DNA of 64,000 nt from Rugamonas aquatica (GCF_009380215.1 NZ_WHUG01000010.1:62001-126000), one strand, 5' to 3'. Shown: positions 8,704 to 17,650, counted from the stretch's first letter. A program made the numbers and translations. The notes: generated by a model not told the origin, from the sequence alone.

Positions 8704-9659
8704 TGCGTACCACGTCCCGCCTGATCGCAACCCCTGCCCGCGCCGCGATGCGTATGCGGGCAGGCGTTCCCGCCGCCTTGGGGCGCGCAGCACAGCGGGA
8801 CTTCGCCTGCGAGGTCGCTCGGCTTGCGGTTCGCAGCCTGTACGCGGAGCTTTGCCTGTACCCCAAGCCTGGGCTGGTGTCGCTGGTGGATACAGGCAGT
8901 CATGACGACATGAACGCGCTGACCTTCATGCGCAGCCTGTTCTCGTTGCGGCACTACTTCAAGAAAATCTGTCTGGCAGGATGGCATGATGCGCCGTTCG
9001 CGCGGCTCAAGCAGCTGGGCATTGAAGCGGAGGCCTCGATGCTTGAGGCGACGTGTGGCATCAACACGCATCGCGGTGCGATCTTCAGCCTGGGTCTGTT
9101 GTGCGCAACCGCCGGCCGCGCCCGCGCGCAAGGCACACCCATGACGCCAGTCGCCCTGCGCGCAGCCATGCTGATACGCTGGGGCGAGGAACTGGCCATG
9201 CATGCCGCGCCAACCGATGCACGGGCCGATGCGCCAGCGGCGGGCCTCAGCAACGGCCTGCGGGTCGCGGCGCGCTATGCCGTCAGCGGTGCGCGGGAAG
9301 AAGGTGCGCTTGGCTTGCCTTCGGTGTTCGAGATCGGCGTGCCGGCGCTGCTGGCCGCGCGCGCTCGCGGCGCCAGCATGACGCATGCCCGCATCGACAC
9401 CCTGTTCACGCTGATGGCCCGCATCAACGACAGCAACGTCTACCACCGCGCCGGCCCGCAAGGCGCGCAGACCGTGCGCGCACACGCCCAGCGCTTTATC
9501 GACCTTGGCGGTACAGCCAACGCCGACTGGTGCACAGAGGCGCTGGACAGTCACCAGGCATTCGTCCAACAGCGCCTTTCGCCAGGCGGTGCGGCCGACC
9601 TGCTGGCCGCCAGCTGCCTGGTGCAAGCCATTACCGCGATGGACTGCGGCCAGCGATGA
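8700..9659 (+). CDS. mdcB: Triphosphoribosyl-dephospho-CoA synthase
   Basis: A CitG-family enzyme of 319 aa that makes the prosthetic-group precursor from ATP and 3'-dephospho-CoA. The family motifs LYPKPGLVS (residues about 53-61) and GINTHRGAIF are present. The start is ATG at 8700, which overlaps the mdcG stop; a second ATG follows immediately at 8703. The first 25 residues are Arg/Ala-rich and poorly conserved in style. The ATGA junction with mdcH keeps it in the operon. Confidence 0.92.
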   Translation: MMRTTSRLIATPARAAMRMRAGVPAALGRAAQRDFACEVARLAVRSLYAELCLYPKPGLVSLVDTGSHDDMNALTFMRSLFSLRHYFKKICLAGWHDAPFARLKQLGIEAEASMLEATCGINTHRGAIFSLGLLCATAGRARAQGTPMTPVALRAAMLIRWGEELAMHAAPTDARADAPAAGLSNGLRVAARYAVSGAREEGALGLPSVFEIGVPALLAARARGASMTHARIDTLFTLMARINDSNVYHRAGPQGAQTVRAHAQRFIDLGGTANADWCTEALDSHQAFVQQRLSPGGAADLLAASCLVQAITAMDCGQR

Positions 9660-10639
9660 CGATGTCCTATGGCGTCCAATCCCGCCTGCTGCTGCTCTGC
9701 CCCGGCCAGGGCGGACAGCACGCCGCGATGTTCGACCTGGCGCGCAGCAGCCCGGCAGGTCACGACGCCAGCGCGCAGCTGGCCAGCCTCGCGTTGGCCG
9801 CCCCGGCGCGGCCCGACAGGCCGTCGGCCAACCAGCCGCCAACAGACCTGACGCTGGCCAGCGGCGTGGACATCTACGCCAACCGCAACGCCCAGCCGCT
9901 GATCGTAGCGGCCACGCTGTCGATGTGGGCGGCGATACGCGAGTTCGCGCCGACACCGGCGCTGGTGGCAGGCTACAGTATCGGCGAGCTGTCCGCATAC
10001 GGCATCGCAGGCGCCTGGACGCCCGAGACGGCAGTGCGGCTAGCCGCAGAACGCGCACAACTGATGGACGACTGCGCACAAGCGCTGCCAGGTCAAACGC
10101 TGACGGCAATCTCCGGCCTGGCGCTATCCCGCACCGCATCCCTCCTTGCCGAACACGCCTTTTACATGAGCATAGAAAACGGCGACGACACCTGCATCGC
10201 CGGCGGCCCGGCCAACCGCGTACAAGCGCTTGAGCAAGCGGTGCACGCAGCCGGCGGCCGCAGCACCCGCCTGCCGGTGGAGGTGGCCTCGCACACGCCG
10301 TACATGCAGGCCGCAGTCGCGCCCTTCGCCGCAGCCTTGCAACGAACAGAATTCCAAACCATGAGCGCGCCCGTACTGGCAGGCATAGCCGCGATAACCG
10401 TCAACACCAAAACGCAAGCGGTGGACCAGCTCTCGCGCCAACTGGCCGAAACCATCCACTGGTCCGCCTGCATGGACGCCGCCGCCGAAGCCGGCATCAC
10501 CTACGCGCTGGAAATGGGCCCCGGCGCCGCGCTATCGCGCATGCTGCAAAGCCGCCACCCGCATATCAACACCCGCTCCGTGGCCGACTTCCGCACGCTG
10601 GACGGCATCCGCAAATGGCTGGAACGCGCAGCCGAATAA
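9656..10639 (+). CDS. mdcH: Malonate decarboxylase malonyl-CoA:ACP transacylase (epsilon subunit)
   Basis: A FabD-like acyltransferase of 327 aa that loads malonyl from malonyl-CoA onto the phosphoribosyl-dephospho-CoA arm of MdcC to start the catalytic cycle. PGQGGQ occurs near the N-terminus (residues 16-21), the nucleophile is Ser108 in GYSIGE, and the partner is probably His213 in VASHTPYM. The chosen ATG 9656 overlaps the mdcB stop; the open frame runs further upstream but only inside mdcB. Last gene of the malonate operon, convergent with trxC 16 bp away. Confidence 0.93.
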   Translation: MTMSYGVQSRLLLLCPGQGGQHAAMFDLARSSPAGHDASAQLASLALAAPARPDRPSANQPPTDLTLASGVDIYANRNAQPLIVAATLSMWAAIREFAPTPALVAGYSIGELSAYGIAGAWTPETAVRLAAERAQLMDDCAQALPGQTLTAISGLALSRTASLLAEHAFYMSIENGDDTCIAGGPANRVQALEQAVHAAGGRSTRLPVEVASHTPYMQAAVAPFAAALQRTEFQTMSAPVLAGIAAITVNTKTQAVDQLSRQLAETIHWSACMDAAAEAGITYALEMGPGAALSRMLQSRHPHINTRSVADFRTLDGIRKWLERAAE

Positions 10640-10655
10640 CGAACGGCGATAGAAC

Positions 10656-11117
10656 TCAAGCGCGATTATTCTGCATCGCCCAGGCGACGATATTGGACGC
10701 ATCCATCGCGCCCGGTTGCCGCGCCACCTCGCGCCCGCCCTTGAACAAGGCCAGCGTCGGAATGCTGCGGATCGCATAGCGCGCCGCCAGTTCCTGCGCT
10801 TCCTCCGTGTTCAGTTTCACCACACGGAACTGCGGCTCCAGCCGCTGCGTCGCCTGCGCGTAGAACGGCGCCATCGTCCTGCACGGCCCGCACCATGGCG
10901 CCCAAAAATCCACCAGCACAGGAATATCGCTGCGTTCGATATGCTTGAGGAAGCGCGCGGCCGACAAATCCAGCGGCTGCCCGGTGAACAGCTCCTTCTG
11001 GCACTTGCCGCACACAGGCTGTTGCGCCAGCTTGGCGGCAGGCACCCGGTTCACGGCGTCGCAATGAGGGCAAACAATGTGCAGCGACTCAGGCTGCGCG
11101 GCGGTGGTATTCGTCAT
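10656..11117 (-). CDS. trxC: Thioredoxin 2 (TrxC)
   Basis: The 153-aa protein has an N-terminal zinc-binding module with Cys16, Cys19, Cys36 and Cys39 (CPHC and CGKC), then a thioredoxin fold with the active site WCGPC at residues 75-79. This is the TrxC layout: a cytoplasmic disulfide reductase usually induced by oxidative stress. The cis-proline region is seen as SIPTLALFK. It is a single-gene unit on the minus strand, tail to tail with mdcH. Confidence 0.95.
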   Translation of the reverse strand: MTNTTAAQPESLHIVCPHCDAVNRVPAAKLAQQPVCGKCQKELFTGQPLDLSAARFLKHIERSDIPVLVDFWAPWCGPCRTMAPFYAQATQRLEPQFRVVKLNTEEAQELAARYAIRSIPTLALFKGGREVARQPGAMDASNIVAWAMQNNRA

Positions 11118-11162
11118 CTTTATCTCCAGACAGCATCAAACCGCCCATGATAAAGCAAGGAC

Positions 11163-11204
11163 AAAAAAAATGCCGCCCACCGCGAGTCGAATCGCGGCGG
11201 CGGC
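11163..11204 (-). terminator. Rho-independent terminator of the phasin gene
   Basis: Read leftwards, a GC-rich stem (GCCGCCGCCGCGA pairing with TCGCGGTGGGCGGC, short loop) is followed by A and eight T residues. It lies about 34 bp after the phasin stop and ahead of the trxC start, so it separates the two minus-strand genes. Confidence 0.8.
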
Positions 11205-11237
11205 GAAGATCACATGCTATCGGCTTCGTTGCCCGGT

Positions 11238-11876
11238 TCAGGTTTCTTTGCGGGTGCTGGTTTGCTTGCCGGCTTGCGCTGCCTGAGCGGCAGTCTGCGA
11301 CTGGGAGGCTTGCCCACCCTGCATGCTGCCTTCGCGGCTTTCGGTGCCGTTGGTGCCGGCGCTTTGCATGGTCGAGCTGCCGCGCATTTCGTTGCCGCGG
11401 GATTGACGCATGCCGTCCGCATGGCTGGCGAACGGATCGCTGAAGCGTTCCACCGCATCCTGATGGCTGCGCAGCGTTTTTTCCGCTTCTTCCGACGTCA
11501 CGCGGGCCACTTCATCGGCCAACGCCTTGGCGGTGCGGCTGGTTTCCTGCACATGCTCTTCCGCCACCTTGGACAGATCGACCTGGGTGTCCGCAGCGAT
11601 GCGCGACAGATGCTGCTGATAGGCGCGCAGCTTTTCCGCCGCAGGCTGTGCATGCGCGGCGACAGCGGCAAACGCTTCCGTCGGGCGATGCGCGGTGATG
11701 ACGTGCTGGCCCGCCGTCGTGCTTTCTTCCAGCATGGTTTGAGCCAGTTGAATATTCAGATCACTGTACTGCTGAACGGTACGGAACAGGGATTTCGACA
11801 TGTCGTTGAAGAACGACAATTGGGCTTCCATATGGTTTTTGGCTGCTGGGGTAACAATTTGGGAAAATGGATACAT
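11238..11876 (-). CDS. Phasin family protein
   Basis: A 212-aa, helix-rich, cysteine-free protein. Residues 1-140 have the phasin arrangement (ISFFNDMSKS-like opening, long amphipathic helices). Phasins coat polyhydroxyalkanoate granules and control their size. The C-terminal 60 residues are low-complexity, rich in Gln, Ser, Thr, Gly and Ala, and probably disordered. No PHA synthase adjoins it. It is a monocistronic unit with a terminator downstream and an FNR-like box about 110 bp upstream of the start. Confidence 0.8.
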   Translation of the reverse strand: MYPFSQIVTPAAKNHMEAQLSFFNDMSKSLFRTVQQYSDLNIQLAQTMLEESTTAGQHVITAHRPTEAFAAVAAHAQPAAEKLRAYQQHLSRIAADTQVDLSKVAEEHVQETSRTAKALADEVARVTSEEAEKTLRSHQDAVERFSDPFASHADGMRQSRGNEMRGSSTMQSAGTNGTESREGSMQGGQASQSQTAAQAAQAGKQTSTRKET

Positions 11877-11981
11877 AAATGCCTCGAAAAGAAAGTAAGG
11901 ATGGCCTGGGGGTGTCGAACCGGTTTCGACGACGCGTCTGCAGCGCGAATGCCAAGGCTACGTTAGACAGTCCGGCGACCT

Positions 11982-11995
11982 CTGATCTAGATCAA
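11982..11995 (-). promoter_or_regulatory. FNR/ANR-like box upstream of the phasin gene
   Basis: On the minus strand the sequence reads TTGATCTAGATCAG, matching TTGAT-N4-ATCAA at nine of ten defined positions. It is centred about 112 bp before the phasin ATG. The only gene that could be controlled from here is the phasin, because the ABC permease gene ends at 12018. No clear -10 was identified, so the distance to the transcription start is unknown. Confidence 0.5.
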
Positions 11996-12017
11996 AGGTG
12001 TGCCATCCCTCTTCTCT

Positions 12018-13589
12018 TCAGTCCCGCGCTCTCCGCCACCGTTGATAGCCGAGACCGCCTATGGTCAGCAGTACGCCAAGCAGCAACTGCACGCTCACCG
12101 TTTGCACGCTGGCCACGCCGTTGAAACCGACCACATCCAGCGCAGGCACCTTAGCCGCCTGCGTGGCCACATACAGGCCGAACAGGAACAAGGCCAGGAA
12201 GGCGCGCGCGGTGCCGCTCAGGCTGCCCAAGATGCTGGCCGTGCCGGCCAGCGTCACCACGCCGGTCAGCAGCGCGGCAGCGCGCAGCGGCTCCGCCATC
12301 GACCAGCGCACCAGCACCGGTGCCGCGAACAGCAGCGCCAGCAGGCAGGAAGCCAGCAACTGCGCGCCGTAACGCCGGCCGCTGCCGCCCGGCGCCGCGC
12401 CGCTCATCGCCGCCACATCATGCTGGTGGTCGCGCACGCTGATGTCGCTGGCCAGGATGCCCCAGATGGCGATGGCCGCGATCGTCACGCCGCCCAGGGC
12501 GAGGGCCGGCACGAAGCTGCCCACGATCAGCAGCACCAGCGCCGCCAGGATGGCCGCAGGATTGGACATCAGCGTCAGCGCCAGCACGGCCAGCGCCTGG
12601 CCGGCCAGGCCCGGCACGCGGGACGCCAGCGCAAACAGCGGCCGCACCAGCCGCGTCAACGGCCGCAGCATGCGGTTGGCCAGCGCCAGCGGCGACCAGC
12701 CGCCGCCCGCCGCCCGCACCTTGACGCGGTCCGGCGAGAAGCGGTGGAACAGCCAGAAGGCCGGCAGCAATGGCAGCATGGCCAGCAGCGCGCAGCCCAG
12801 CCGCGTGAACACCAGCTGCGCCGACCATAGCCACGTCGGCAGATACACCGGCGGCAGCGTCGCATCGAAGCTGCCGCCGCCAAGCGCGAAACTGGAACTG
12901 TGGATGGTCTCCCTGATCATCAGCACCGTGGCCCCCAGGCCGGAGAAATCCAGCAGCAGCAAAGGCGTCCAGCCGTAGCGGCCTTCGGCCGAAACTGCGA
13001 TCGGCAGCGCCATCTGCGTCAGATACAGGAGGAAGTACAGCACGTCGCCGCGCTTGCCCATCAGCGGCGCCCAGGCGTCGCACAGCAGCGCCATCGCGGC
13101 GGTGAAGAACACCAGCGGCAGCATCACCAGCGCGAACATCTGGCCGTAGACCAGCAGCTGTATCGGTCCCTCGCCCCGCACCATGTGCAGCACCAGCATG
13201 GTCAGCATGAAGATGACCAGCAGGCCGCACAGGTAAGCCACGCTGCCCAGCCAGCGGCCGAGCAGGAACACGACGCTGCTCACCGGCGTGGCCGCCAGCA
13301 CCGAACCCGCGCCGCTGCGCACGTCCTCGCTCATGCGTCCGCGCGCGAGATAAAAGCCCGCCAGGCCGAAGAACAAGCCGCCCAGCCCCGCGCTGCCCAA
13401 GGCCAGACTGGTGCTGGTGTAGGCCACGCGCGCATTGTCGGCCACCAGCATCACCTGGCTGCCAGCGGGATCGCCGACCATCAGCCAGGTCAGGACGATC
13501 AGCGCCAGCACGGCCACCAGCGTGCCGGTGCGGCGCATGCGCAGCCGCACTTCGGTCAGCAGCAACAGCTTCAATGCCAGCGCGTTCAT
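12018..13589 (-). CDS. ABC-2 type transporter, permease
   Basis: A 523-aa membrane protein with about 12 hydrophobic segments arranged as two similar halves (around residues 15-260 and 320-510), pointing to a fused or double-length ABC-2 permease. ATG at 13589 is chosen because it overlaps the stop of the ATPase gene (ATGA) and starts just before a short amphipathic segment; an upstream in-frame start lies inside the ATPase gene. Together they should form an exporter. The cargo is unknown and no accessory membrane-fusion protein is nearby. Confidence 0.75.
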   Translation of the reverse strand: MNALALKLLLLTEVRLRMRRTGTLVAVLALIVLTWLMVGDPAGSQVMLVADNARVAYTSTSLALGSAGLGGLFFGLAGFYLARGRMSEDVRSGAGSVLAATPVSSVVFLLGRWLGSVAYLCGLLVIFMLTMLVLHMVRGEGPIQLLVYGQMFALVMLPLVFFTAAMALLCDAWAPLMGKRGDVLYFLLYLTQMALPIAVSAEGRYGWTPLLLLDFSGLGATVLMIRETIHSSSFALGGGSFDATLPPVYLPTWLWSAQLVFTRLGCALLAMLPLLPAFWLFHRFSPDRVKVRAAGGGWSPLALANRMLRPLTRLVRPLFALASRVPGLAGQALAVLALTLMSNPAAILAALVLLIVGSFVPALALGGVTIAAIAIWGILASDISVRDHQHDVAAMSGAAPGGSGRRYGAQLLASCLLALLFAAPVLVRWSMAEPLRAAALLTGVVTLAGTASILGSLSGTARAFLALFLFGLYVATQAAKVPALDVVGFNGVASVQTVSVQLLLGVLLTIGGLGYQRWRRARD

Positions 13590-14455
13590 GCCACCGCTTC
13601 CTGCACGGCGTAGCGCCGCGTCATCAGCGCCTCTTCCAGCGTCGGCTCGGCCGGCACCGCGCCCGCGCACGGCGACGAGGGATGGGAGATGCGCAAGTGG
13701 ATGCCCTGCTCGTTGCGCTGCGCCTGCAGCACCTGCACCTCGGCGCGCAAGGCTTCGTAGTGCTGCGCCTCCACCGTCACCGACCATACCTGGGCGCGCG
13801 CGGTCTGCACGAAACTGTCCGGCGTATCGTAGGCCACCAGCTTCCCTTTGTTCATGATGGCCAGGTGACTGGCCATGTTCTCGATGTCGGACACGATGTG
13901 GGTCGACACGATCACCAGCTTGCGGAAGCCGATCTCCGACAGCAGATGGCGGAAGCGCAGCCGCTCTTCGGGATCGAGGCCGGCGGTCGGTTCGTCGACG
14001 ATCAGCACATCGGGATCGTTGAGCAGCGCCTGCGCGATGCCGAGCCGCCGCCGCATGCCGCCCGAGAAGCCGGCCGCCTGGCGGTGCGCATGCTCGTGCA
14101 GGTTGACCATCTCCAGCAGCATCCGCAAGCGCGCCGGATCGCGCACGCCCTTCAGCGCCGCGAAGTACTGCAGGAATTCCAGCGCGGTCAGGTTCGGGTA
14201 CACGCCGAAGTCCTGCGGCAGGAAGCCGAGCCGCCCGCGTATCGCGTCCGGCTGCTTGACGATGTCGGCGCCGTCGAACAGGATCTGGCCGCTGGTCGGT
14301 TTGGTCAGGGTGGCGATCATCTGCATCAGCGAGGTCTTGCCCGCGCCATTGTGGCCGATCAGACCGACCACGCCGGCCGGCAGATTCAAACTGACGTCGT
14401 CGACTGCCCGCACGTTCTTCGTATAACTTTTGACGACATTGCGCAATTCAAGCAT
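13586..14455 (-). CDS. ABC transporter ATP-binding protein
   Basis: A 289-aa ATPase with Walker A GHNGAGKTS (about residues 33-41), signature FSGGMRRRLGIAQ, Walker B VLIVDEPTAGLDP and the switch His in VIVSTHIV. This is the drug/lipid-exporter type of ABC ATPase (CcmA-like). The start at 14455 has AGGAG upstream; an in-frame ATG at 14500 falls inside the preceding hairpin and is unlikely. Residues 220-289 form the C-terminal extension usual in ABC-2 exporter ATPases. It pairs with the permease gene that overlaps it. Confidence 0.85.
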   Translation of the reverse strand: MLELRNVVKSYTKNVRAVDDVSLNLPAGVVGLIGHNGAGKTSLMQMIATLTKPTSGQILFDGADIVKQPDAIRGRLGFLPQDFGVYPNLTALEFLQYFAALKGVRDPARLRMLLEMVNLHEHAHRQAAGFSGGMRRRLGIAQALLNDPDVLIVDEPTAGLDPEERLRFRHLLSEIGFRKLVIVSTHIVSDIENMASHLAIMNKGKLVAYDTPDSFVQTARAQVWSVTVEAQHYEALRAEVQVLQAQRNEQGIHLRISHPSSPCAGAVPAEPTLEEALMTRRYAVQEAVA

Positions 14456-14471
14456 GTACAAAGGGCTCCTG

Positions 14472-14518
14472 GAAATGAAAGCGGGGCCGGCCCAGCACAA
14501 TGCTGGAGCCGGCCCCGC
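14472..14518 (-). terminator. Strong hairpin after the MFS gene
   Basis: Bases 14481-14518 form a near-perfect GC-rich hairpin: GCGGGGCCGGC pairs with GCCGGCCCCGC, and an inner CAGCA/TGCTG stem closes a three-base loop. Read leftwards it lies 25 bp after the MFS stop and is followed by a weak T-rich tail (TTTCATTT). It therefore looks like the terminator separating the MFS gene from the ABC genes. Confidence 0.7.
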
Positions 14519-14542
14519 AGACGGACGCCCTATTCTACTGTG

Positions 14543-16177
14543 TTATTTAAATAACACGGCAGCTTTTTGCACCGTCAGCCATACGCCGATCGCCAGCGGA
14601 ATGCCGACCGCCAGCCAGCCGAAGGCCACCGCCACCGGGCTGGTGACGCCGTTCGACGCGACGGCGTTGCCGGTCGATGCGGCCGCGTCGCGCTCGTGCG
14701 CCAGCTTCTTTTCGGCGGCCAGTTCGGCCTCGGTCATGAAGTGCTTGTCGGCCACCGGGCGCACCATCAGGTTGCACAGCAGGCCAATCACCAGCAGGCC
14801 CGCCAGCAGATACATGGTGATGTCGTAGGCCTGCGCCTTCGGCACGCCCTGGGCGATCTGGTACTCGCGGATGTAGGTCACCAGCAGAGGACCGAACACG
14901 CCGGCCACCGACCATGCGGTCAGCAGGCGGCCGTGGATCGCGCCCACCATCTGGGTGCCGAACAAGTCGGCCAGGTAGGCCGGCACGGTGGCGAAGCCGC
15001 CGCCGTACATCGACAGGATGATGCAGAAGAAGCCGACGAACAGCGCCAGCTGCGCGCCATGCGCCATCGATGGAATCAGGCCGTACAGCGCGATGCCCAG
15101 CACGAAGAAGATGCCGTAGGTGGCTTTGCGGCCCAGGAAGTCCGAGCACGAAGCCCAGACGAAACGGCCGCCGATGTTAAACAGCGACAGCAGGCCGGTG
15201 AAGCCGGCGGCGATCGCGGCGATCTGGCCTTTCTGCGCCAGCGTCAGGTCGTTGAACGCGACGTTCACGCCCAGCAGCTGGCCGGCGAAGATCTCCTGCA
15301 GCAGCGGCGAGGCCATGCCCAGGATGCCGATACCGGCCGTCACGTTCAGACACAGCACCAGCCACACCAGCCAGAATTGCGGTATGCCCCACACCTTGCT
15401 GGCGTGGACGTGGCGGGTGGTAATCATGGTGTTGGCGCTGGCCTTGGCCGGCGGCGTCCAGCCGGCCGGTTTCCAGCCGGTCGGCGGCACGCGGTACGAC
15501 AGCGCGCCGGCCATCATGAAGACGAAGTAGATCGCCGCCATCACCAGGAAGGTCTGCCACACGCCGACCGAGTCTGGCGTGGCGAAGAACTTCATCAGCT
15601 TGTCGGCCAGTGGCGCACCGATCATCGCGCCGCCGCCGAAGCCCATGATGGCCATGCCGGTCGCCATGCCGCGGCGGTCCGGGAACCACTTGATCAGCGT
15701 CGACACCGGCGAGATGTAGCCGAGGCCCAGGCCGATGCCGCCGATCACGCCGGAGCCCAGCCACATCAGCCAGATCTGGTGCTGGTAAACGCCCAGCGCC
15801 GAGATCACCAGGCCGCCGCACCAGCACACCGCCGATACCACGCCGGCCTTGCGCGGGCCCGCATGTTCCAGCCAGCCGCCGAACAGCCACGCGGCCAGGC
15901 CGAGGAAGACGAAGAACATCGTGTACATCCAGCCCAGCATCGAGATCTGCCAATCGCAGCTCGACGACAGGATCTTGGCGATCAAGTCCATGTCGGCCGG
16001 ACAGGCCAGCGACTCCTTGATGCCCAGCGCGCGCGACAGCGGCAGCCAGAACACGGAAAAGCCGTAAGCCATGCCGATGCACAGGTGGATGGCCAGCGCC
16101 GCAGGCGGCACCAGCCAACGATTGAAACCGGACCCAGCTACCGTCCGCTCCTTATCCAGAAAATCAAAAAATGCCAT
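14543..16177 (-). CDS. OFA-family MFS transporter (oxalate/formate antiporter-like)
   Basis: A 544-aa carrier with about 12 membrane segments. The OFA features include the conserved GLGLGYISPVSTLIKWFPDRRG loop between helices 4 and 5 and a soluble C-terminal tail before a last hydrophobic helix. OFA carriers exchange oxalate/formate or import small carboxylates; the substrate cannot be read from the sequence. ATG at 16177 has GGGAG 6 bp upstream and is preferred over the upstream in-frame start at 16303, which would run into the neighbouring gene. Monocistronic. Confidence 0.82.
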   Translation of the reverse strand: MAFFDFLDKERTVAGSGFNRWLVPPAALAIHLCIGMAYGFSVFWLPLSRALGIKESLACPADMDLIAKILSSSCDWQISMLGWMYTMFFVFLGLAAWLFGGWLEHAGPRKAGVVSAVCWCGGLVISALGVYQHQIWLMWLGSGVIGGIGLGLGYISPVSTLIKWFPDRRGMATGMAIMGFGGGAMIGAPLADKLMKFFATPDSVGVWQTFLVMAAIYFVFMMAGALSYRVPPTGWKPAGWTPPAKASANTMITTRHVHASKVWGIPQFWLVWLVLCLNVTAGIGILGMASPLLQEIFAGQLLGVNVAFNDLTLAQKGQIAAIAAGFTGLLSLFNIGGRFVWASCSDFLGRKATYGIFFVLGIALYGLIPSMAHGAQLALFVGFFCIILSMYGGGFATVPAYLADLFGTQMVGAIHGRLLTAWSVAGVFGPLLVTYIREYQIAQGVPKAQAYDITMYLLAGLLVIGLLCNLMVRPVADKHFMTEAELAAEKKLAHERDAAASTGNAVASNGVTSPVAVAFGWLAVGIPLAIGVWLTVQKAAVLFK

Positions 16178-16266
16178 GTGTAACTCCCATATTTCATGTA
16201 ACTGAAGTACATGTTTCCCCAAAACAACTAAGGGCGGGAGGGTAGCACAAAGCAAGTGGGTTTGTC

Positions 16267-17136
16267 TTACGGGTAGCGTTTCAAATCGTCTAACGTGAAC
16301 CACAATTCCTTGCGGTTCAGCGGGGTTTGCGGGGTCAGCAGCGGGTTGGGAAGGTGGATCACCAGCCGATGCTCGAAGCGGGCGTTGCGCAGCAGGCGGC
16401 CGTAGTGCAGATAAAACAACTGTTCAAAGCTGCCATCGGCCAGCGCCGCCTCCAGCCCCGTCCGCACGGCCTCGGCCAGGGCCGGATTGCTGCGGTTGAC
16501 GAAGAAATAGTCGGCGGTCGGATAGTGGACCACGATGTAGGGATCGATCGCCAGCTCGGGATGGCGGGCGGCCTCGGCCCAGATCTCGTTGGCCGAACGC
16601 GGCGCCCAGTCGATGCGGCCGGCGTTCAGCATGCCGAACAGGCCGCTATAGACGGCCACCGGATGCACTTTCAGCCCGCTGTGACGCAGGATCTGCAGGT
16701 CCGGCCAGTCGTGGCCCTGGGCGGTGGTGTAGCGCTTCAGGTCGTCGATCGTGCGTACATCGCGCAGCAAGTCCTTGTGGTCGGCGCGCACCAGGCCGAT
16801 GCGCCAGCCGATCAGGCCGCGCGTCATCGGTATCCGCACCGGCAGCAGCGCCTCCTCGCGTTCGGCCGAGGTCATGGTGCCGACGATGTCGATACGGCCC
16901 GAGCCGGATTGCAGCTCCACCAGCGCCCGGTTCTGCTGCATGCGCGTCGGCGACAGCTCGACGCGGTAGCTGCCGCCGGACTTGGCCAGCGCCAGCTCCA
17001 GCAGCGCCAGGCCGTACTCGCCGCGCTCGTCGTCGATGCTCTCGGCGCGCGGGTAATGGACCACGATGGGCTCAGCCATCGCGGCCGCCGCAGCCAGGAG
17101 CAGGCAGGCACATAGCAGGCGACGCAGGATAGGCAT
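16267..17136 (-). CDS. Periplasmic substrate-binding-like protein (SBP family 3)
   Basis: A 289-aa protein with a clean signal peptide (residues 1-21, ending AMAE) and a fold resembling the amino-acid binding proteins of ABC systems, with the two-lobe pattern and family-3 segments such as ADYFFVNRSNPALAEAV. No transporter genes adjoin it. Such orphan family-3 proteins are common in Oxalobacteraceae-like genomes and their ligands are mostly unknown. It is related in style to the protein at 28731-29465. Confidence 0.65.
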   Translation of the reverse strand: MPILRRLLCACLLLAAAAAMAEPIVVHYPRAESIDDERGEYGLALLELALAKSGGSYRVELSPTRMQQNRALVELQSGSGRIDIVGTMTSAEREEALLPVRIPMTRGLIGWRIGLVRADHKDLLRDVRTIDDLKRYTTAQGHDWPDLQILRHSGLKVHPVAVYSGLFGMLNAGRIDWAPRSANEIWAEAARHPELAIDPYIVVHYPTADYFFVNRSNPALAEAVRTGLEAALADGSFEQLFYLHYGRLLRNARFEHRLVIHLPNPLLTPQTPLNRKELWFTLDDLKRYP

Positions 17137-17275
17137 GTATTTCGCTCGGAAAGTGTCTGTATATCAATACTCACCCAGTTGCCCGGCGGCGTCAAGTCTG
17201 CTGAAATTTTAATCAAATCTGTGCACGGCGCAGCAGAACGGTGTACACTTTCGTTACTTGCCGAAGGGAAATATC

Positions 17276-17602
17276 ATGGCCATCGCCGCACTCAGCTCAG
17301 GAATCACCGGTCTCAACGCCTCCGAACGCGCGTTGGGCAACAGCGCGCACGCGATCGCCAACATCGGCACGCAAGGCTTCCAGCCGACGCATGCGACGTT
17401 CCAGGAAAACGCCCCGGCCGGCAGCGGCGTCTCGATCTCCTTCCAGGCGCAGCAGTTGCAGGCGACGGACGCGCCCAGCGGCACCAACCTCGCCACCGAA
17501 ACCACCAACTCGCTGATCTACAAGGCGCAGTTCGACCTGTCGGCCAAGGTGATCCAGGCCGCCGACCAGAATCTCGGCACCTTAATCAATACCAAAGCTT
17601 GA
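17276..17602 (+). CDS. Orphan flagellar rod/hook-like small protein
   Basis: A 108-aa protein whose first 45 residues (SGITGLNASERALGNSAHAI, then ANIGTQGF) resemble the N-terminal helix and ANxxTxGF signature of flagellar rod and hook proteins such as FlgB, FlgC and FlgG. The C-terminal helix (about residues 80-105) also resembles the matching coiled part. The large middle domain is missing. AGGGAA lies 7 bp before ATG 17276. No other flagellar structural gene is nearby. It may be a stand-alone rod-like protein; function is unknown. Confidence 0.6.
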   Translation: MAIAALSSGITGLNASERALGNSAHAIANIGTQGFQPTHATFQENAPAGSGVSISFQAQQLQATDAPSGTNLATETTNSLIYKAQFDLSAKVIQAADQNLGTLINTKA

Positions 17603-17650
17603 CAGGGTCTGGCCGAATCGGCACATTGAAGTCTTCCGAAGAGGGAGACC

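Noticed and set aside
8403..10139. 578-aa minus-strand frame opposite mdcG, mdcB and mdcH
   Set aside because: All three mdc genes have intact motifs on the other strand; the shadow has none.
14567..16183. 538-aa plus-strand frame opposite the OFA transporter
   Set aside because: Composition is typical of antisense to membrane proteins (His, Gln, Arg-rich) and no motif is present.
17200..17275. Sigma-28-like -10 (GCCGAAGG) before the rod-like gene
   Set aside because: No TAAAGTTT-like -35 lies at the correct spacing, so a flagellar promoter cannot be claimed.
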